A stretch of 64,000 nucleotides of DNA from Thermococcus sp. LS1 (GTDB lineage: Archaea; Methanobacteriota_B; Thermococci; Thermococcales; Thermococcaceae): assembly GCF_012027395.1 (NCBI RefSeq), contig NZ_SNUJ01000003.1:182155-246154 (forward strand). The letters run 5' to 3'. Of the stretch, positions 60,757-64,000 are shown in pieces. The translations under genes were made by a program, and so were the position numbers. Positions within the stretch are counted from its first letter, which is position 1. The number at the start of each line of letters is the position of its first letter. The notes beneath the pieces are model-generated. The model made no database searches and was not told where the DNA came from. It was given only the letters and a program-made list of their open reading frames with translations.

Positions 60757-61758
60757 TCAGCGCATCATCAGCGCCGCCATAACGATATCACTCACCACTC
60801 CGCTGGCGGTTTCCTTCAGCCCCGCGCCAGCACCCTTAATCACAAGCTCGCCGAGGAGGTCGGTTTTTATCACTGCCGCGTTCTCGTGGCTTTCAACTGC
60901 GAGCGGACTGTTCTTCGGGATTTCTTTAGGCTCTACGACGACTTTTCCTCTCTCCACCGTCGCGATTAGCCTTATCGTTTTGCCCTTTGCTTTTGCCCTC
61001 TCAATCTCTCCGGGCGTTACCTCGACGATGCCCCTAATGCTCGCCTTATCGAACGTTATCGGCTCAAAGACGAGGCAGTGGAGAATGGTCGCCTTATATC
61101 CTGCATCTGTGCCGAGTATGTCGCCGCTCGGGTCGCGCTCCGCTATGCCGAGCCTCTGCGCCTTCTTCAGAGCCTCCTCGAAGTCCAGGCCCCTTTCCAT
61201 CTCGCTCAGGATGAAGGTGGTTGTCGCGTTGAGGACTGCTTCGATTCTCTCTACGGTGTCCCCCCTCAGACCCTCGCGGAGGAGCGTTATTATCGGCGTT
61301 CCTGCCATGACGGTGGCCTCGAAGAGGTAGGGAAGGCTTCTTTTCTCGGCCTCTCTCATCAGTTCTGCGTAGTGGAAAGCCAGGGGAGGCTTGTTGCTGG
61401 TTACGACGGCCTTTCCATCTTTGAGGGCAGTTAGATGCCACTCGTGGGCGTTCTTATCATTGGTGACGTCTACCACGATGTCTGCGTCTATCTCCTGAAC
61501 GGCTTCACCCGGTGTGAAGTTGTAAACCTCGTAGTCGTTGGTCCATGCCGAGAGCTTTCCGAAGGTCTCCTTCACGGTGAGTGCTTCCCTCAGGTCTATT
61601 CCCTCTGGAAGCCATACAACTCCGCTCGTGTCGGCTATGCTCACCGCCTTAAAGCTCAGGCCGTACCGCTCTTTGAAGAAGGCCTCTTTTTCGAGAAGAA
61701 CCCTCGCCACGGCCCTACCAACGTTTCCGAAGCCGAAGAGGGAGAGCTTTACCTCCAT
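60757..61758 (-). CDS. hom: homoserine dehydrogenase
   Basis: Reduces aspartate semialdehyde to homoserine in threonine and methionine synthesis; monofunctional, 333 residues. N-terminal NAD(P)-binding GFGNVGRAVARVLLEK (residues 8-23), DVTNDKNAHEW, and the catalytic region (KPPLAFHYAELMREAEKR, FEATVMAGTPIITLLREGL, with Lys in FEEALKKAQRLGIAERDPSGD as catalytic segment). No ACT domain. ATG at 61758. It lies 37 bp after the CBS-domain gene on the same strand and may be co-transcribed. Confidence 0.93.
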   Translation of the reverse strand: MEVKLSLFGFGNVGRAVARVLLEKEAFFKERYGLSFKAVSIADTSGVVWLPEGIDLREALTVKETFGKLSAWTNDYEVYNFTPGEAVQEIDADIVVDVTNDKNAHEWHLTALKDGKAVVTSNKPPLAFHYAELMREAEKRSLPYLFEATVMAGTPIITLLREGLRGDTVERIEAVLNATTTFILSEMERGLDFEEALKKAQRLGIAERDPSGDILGTDAGYKATILHCLVFEPITFDKASIRGIVEVTPGEIERAKAKGKTIRLIATVERGKVVVEPKEIPKNSPLAVESHENAAVIKTDLLGELVIKGAGAGLKETASGVVSDIVMAALMMR

Positions 61759-61795
61759 AGAAACACCCGCTAAAATGTTGGGAAAAGAGAAGAGC

Positions 61796-62641
61796 TCACT
61801 TGTTGAGGATGACCTTTATGATGTCCATGTCCCTGACGATGCCGACGAGCTCGCCCTCGCCCCTTATGACGGGCAGCTGCTCGATGTGGTACTGGACCAT
61901 CTTCTGGGCCACGTCGTAGACACTCATGTGCGGCGTCGCGACTACGAGCTCGCGGTTCATTATGTCCTCAACGGGTTTCTTGGGCAGTTGGAGCTCGGCT
62001 TTCTCGAAGAGCAGAATTGGGTTGCTTTCAAGTATCCAGTCCTCCTCGCTGGAGGCAGCCAGAGCGGTGCTCTTCATGACCCTTATCACTTCACTGTCCT
62101 TGAGGAGGTCGGTCTCGTCGACCATTCCGACGAGGTTGCCGTTGTCGTCTATGACAGGGATGGCCATCGCGTTGCAGAGGAGAAGGGCCTTCAAAGCGGC
62201 CTTGAGCGGCGTTCCACGCCAGACAACGCCGACGTTCTTCTGGTAGTATTTCTCTATCGTAACGTTTTTCAGCTTCTCGTTCTTTGACAGGTAGCGCCTC
62301 ACGATGTCGCCGACAGTGAGTATTCCAAGCACGCGATTCTCGTTGTCCACAACTATAACACGCCTGTAGTCCATCTCGAGCATTAATCTGACGGCCTTCT
62401 TTAGATCGTCGTTAGGTTTGACCGTCGGCACGTCCCTCTTTACTAGCATCGCCAGCTGTTCCTCATCAGGATGGAGCAGAACCCTCTTTATGCTTATTAT
62501 TCCAACGAGGGCCTTCGTATTCTTGTTGATGACGGGGAATGACCTTACCTTGTGCTTCCTAAACAGGTCGAGGGCGTATTCCCTCGTCGCCGGAAGCTCT
62601 ATAACCACTGGGTCGGGGGTCATCAAAGTTTTTACGCGCAT
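61796..62641 (-). CDS. four-CBS-domain protein
   Basis: Cytosolic regulatory protein of about 281 residues made of four CBS motifs (two Bateman modules): MRVKTLMTPDPVVI, VKRDVPTVKPNDDLKKAV, NVTIEKYYQKNVGVVWRGTP (split) and PVEDIMNRELVVATPHMSVY, each ending in a VVGIVxxxDI-type strand. CBS pairs bind AMP, ATP or S-adenosylmethionine. ATG at 62641 is preceded by GGTGGTGAAG; GTG at 62653 is less likely. Ligand and target unknown. Confidence 0.88.
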   Translation of the reverse strand: MRVKTLMTPDPVVIELPATREYALDLFRKHKVRSFPVINKNTKALVGIISIKRVLLHPDEEQLAMLVKRDVPTVKPNDDLKKAVRLMLEMDYRRVIVVDNENRVLGILTVGDIVRRYLSKNEKLKNVTIEKYYQKNVGVVWRGTPLKAALKALLLCNAMAIPVIDDNGNLVGMVDETDLLKDSEVIRVMKSTALAASSEEDWILESNPILLFEKAELQLPKKPVEDIMNRELVVATPHMSVYDVAQKMVQYHIEQLPVIRGEGELVGIVRDMDIIKVILNK

Positions 62642-62723
62642 TTTCTTCACCACCGCTTTAGGTTAAAGCGTCCTTCTCCTATTTAAGGTTTTCATTAGGC
62701 TCGTCAAAAATTTGAAGAAAAGG

Positions 62724-63851
62724 TCAGCCGAGGACGGAGAGAAGAACTCCAGCGACGACGGCAGTTCCTATAACTCCGGCGACGTTAGGACCCATTGCAT
62801 GCATAAGTATGAAGTTCCCCGGGTCTTCCTCGCTCGCTAAGCGCTGGACAACCCTGGCGCTCATCGGAACTGCCGAAACTCCGGCCGCTCCAATCATCGG
62901 GTTTATCTTGCCGCCGCTGAGCTTCATCATGAGCTTTCCGAGGAGCACTCCTCCAGCGGTTGCAGAGGCGAAGGCGACGACACCAAGGCCAAGTATCATG
63001 AGTGTCTGGACGGTGAGGAAGCTCTCAGCGCGCATAGTCGAACCGACGCCGAGTCCAAGGAAGATGGTAACGATGTTCATTAGCTCCTCCTGAGCAGCTT
63101 TGCTCAGCCTCTCAACGACGCCGCTCTCCCTGAAGAGATTTCCTATCATGAGCATTCCAATGAGCGGCCCGGCGCTCGGAACGAGGAGGCTGATGACGAT
63201 GGCGGTGATGATGGGGAACATTATCTTCTCCCTCTTGGAGACGGGCCTGAGCTGTTCCATTCTGATCCTCCTTTCGTTCTTGCTGGTCATGGCTTTGATG
63301 ATAGGCGGCTGGATGAGCGGGACGAGGCTCATGTAAGAGTAAGCTGCCACAGCGGTCGCTCCGAGAATGTGTGGAGCCAGCTTAGTGGTGAGGTATATAG
63401 TCGTCGGCCCATCGGCACCGCCGATGATGCCTATCGAAGCCGCCTCCGGCAGGGTGAAGCCGAGCAGCACTGCGCTCAGCATAGCAACGAAGACACCTAT
63501 CTGAGCGGCAGCGCCGAGCAGGGCCGTCTTGGGGTCTGCTATCATCGGTCCGAAGTCGGTCATCGCTCCCAGTCCGAAGAATATCAGCAACGGCACTATC
63601 TCCGTGCTTATGAGGTAGTGGTGGATAAGGTAGAACAGTCCGTGCGGCTCGTCGGCTATGCCCGTGAGCGGCAGGTTGACGATGACGGCGCTTATGCCTA
63701 TCGGAAGGAGGAGCAGAGGCTCCATCTCATATCTGATGGCGAGATAGACGAGCGTCAGACCGACGAGTATCATTATCACGTTCCCGAGGCTGAGATGGAA
63801 GAGACCCATGCTCTCGATGAATTCGATTATTGCCTGCTCCAGTCCGGCCAT
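62724..63851 (-). CDS. sodium-pumping decarboxylase beta subunit (OadB/MmdB family)
   Basis: Membrane carboxybiotin decarboxylase and Na+ pump subunit, 375 residues, about ten hydrophobic segments. The conserved Asp-containing region is [20 protein letters not shown] (about residues 137-156), with [21 protein letters not shown] before it and a [16 protein letters not shown] segment near the end. In Thermococcales it is part of methylmalonyl-CoA decarboxylase. The start at 63851 follows GGGTGATGG, which overlaps the stop of the biotin carrier gene, so the two are coupled. Confidence 0.93.
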   Translation of the reverse strand: MAGLEQAIIEFIESMGLFHLSLGNVIMILVGLTLVYLAIRYEMEPLLLLPIGISAVIVNLPLTGIADEPHGLFYLIHHYLISTEIVPLLIFFGLGAMTDFGPMIADPKTALLGAAAQIGVFVAMLSAVLLGFTLPEAASIGIIGGADGPTTIYLTTKLAPHILGATAVAAYSYMSLVPLIQPPIIKAMTSKNERRIRMEQLRPVSKREKIMFPIITAIVISLLVPSAGPLIGMLMIGNLFRESGVVERLSKAAQEELMNIVTIFLGLGVGSTMRAESFLTVQTLMILGLGVVAFASATAGGVLLGKLMMKLSGGKINPMIGAAGVSAVPMSARVVQRLASEEDPGNFILMHAMGPNVAGVIGTAVVAGVLLSVLG

Positions 63852-63857
63852 TATCCA

Positions 63858-64000
63858 TCACCCGAGTTCTATGAGTGGTTGTCCGGTGTCGACGGTTTGG
63901 CCTTCTTTGATGAGGATTTTCTTTACTACTCCGTCTTTTGGTGCTGGGATTTCGTTTTCCATTTTCATTGCCTCGAGGATGAGTAGTCCTTGGCCGGTTT
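63858..64000 (-). CDS. biotin/lipoyl carrier protein (partial)
   Basis: Only the C-terminal 47 residues are in the window: TGQGLLILEAMKMENEIPAP, then DGVVKKILIKEGQTVDTGQP and the end LIELG. The Lys of EAMKMEN is the biotinylation site, so this is the gamma subunit (BCCP) of a sodium-pumping decarboxylase. It lies immediately upstream of the beta subunit gene, and the two are probably co-translated. The codons here favour A-ending triplets (CTA, GTA, GGA), unlike the beta subunit. Confidence 0.93.
   Translation of the reverse strand, partial: TGQGLLILEAMKMENEIPAPKDGVVKKILIKEGQTVDTGQPLIELG

Noticed and set aside
63369..63986. Plus-strand frame of 205 codons over the decarboxylase genes
   Set aside because: It lies opposite the clear OadB and biotin carrier genes and has no domain.
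1..64000. CRISPR array, prophage or intact insertion sequence
   Set aside because: No regularly spaced repeat, no integrase, transposase or phage structural gene was seen in any frame.

Overview
This 64 kb window is chromosomal DNA of a hyperthermophilic euryarchaeon of the genus Thermococcus. The evidence is archaeal TATA boxes (often TTTATAAG-like), Shine-Dalgarno sites of the form GGTGA/GGAGG 4-7 nt before ATG, GTG or TTG starts, several secreted proteins ending in the Thermococcales CGP-CTERM anchor, a 773-residue family B DNA polymerase carrying two inteins, and the archaeal psmA-SBDS-rrp4-rrp41-rrp42 operon. The polymerase is close to those of T. kodakarensis and Thermococcus sp. 9N but its intein set (sites b and c, none at site a) differs from T. 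kodakarensis. No CRISPR array, rRNA, prophage or intact insertion sequence was seen. Many gene starts below were moved inward from the longest open frame because a good ribosome binding site points to an internal start.

Layout. 1-1 kb: divergent biotin ECF transporter genes (ATPase fragment and bioY). 1-10 kb: secreted protein, degenerate MobA-like protein, S9 acylaminoacyl-type peptidase, tRNA cytidine acetyltransferase TmcA, two tandem NYN-domain proteins, CaCA exchanger. 10-17.6 kb: thiamine-type ABC transporter in two pieces (binding protein at 10 kb, permease and ATPase at 15-17.6 kb), separated by tRNA-Arg, a 600 bp hairpin-rich non-coding tract, a DtxR-type metal regulator and a purine permease. 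17.7-19.6 kb: a secreted protein with a toxin-like C-terminus followed by a cytosolic partner. 19.7-27.4 kb: P1 peptidase, endonuclease IV-like protein, overlapping coiled-coil/DUF373/MTH1187 operon, AMMECR1, a second secreted protein, an RNA m5C methyltransferase. 27.6-29.5 kb: AT-rich secreted proteins. 29.6-34.7 kb: DNA polymerase with two inteins. 34.8-45 kb: HAD hydrolase, TOPRIM protein, S-layer-like protein, two MFS transporters, multidomain DHH nuclease, PEGA protein, PadR regulator. 45-54 kb: thioesterase, nicotinamidase, AI-2E transporter, an IorA paralogue without iorB, small membrane and secreted proteins (two of them frameshifted), MazG, HIT. 54-60 kb: proteasome alpha and exosome operon, sepF, zpr1. 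60-64 kb: ASCH protein, homoserine dehydrogenase, CBS protein, and a sodium-pumping decarboxylase beta subunit with a biotin carrier cut by the window end.

Functional links: biotin uptake (start of window) and a biotin-dependent decarboxylase (end); thiamine transport genes that may share an operator, plus a YkoF-like thiamine-binding protein; RNA quality control (proteasome, SBDS, exosome, ZPR1, TmcA, NSUN). The least explained parts are the 17.7-19.6 kb secreted toxin-like/partner operon with its repeated upstream element, the hairpin tract after tRNA-Arg, and the frameshifted secreted genes at 52.6-53.5 kb.
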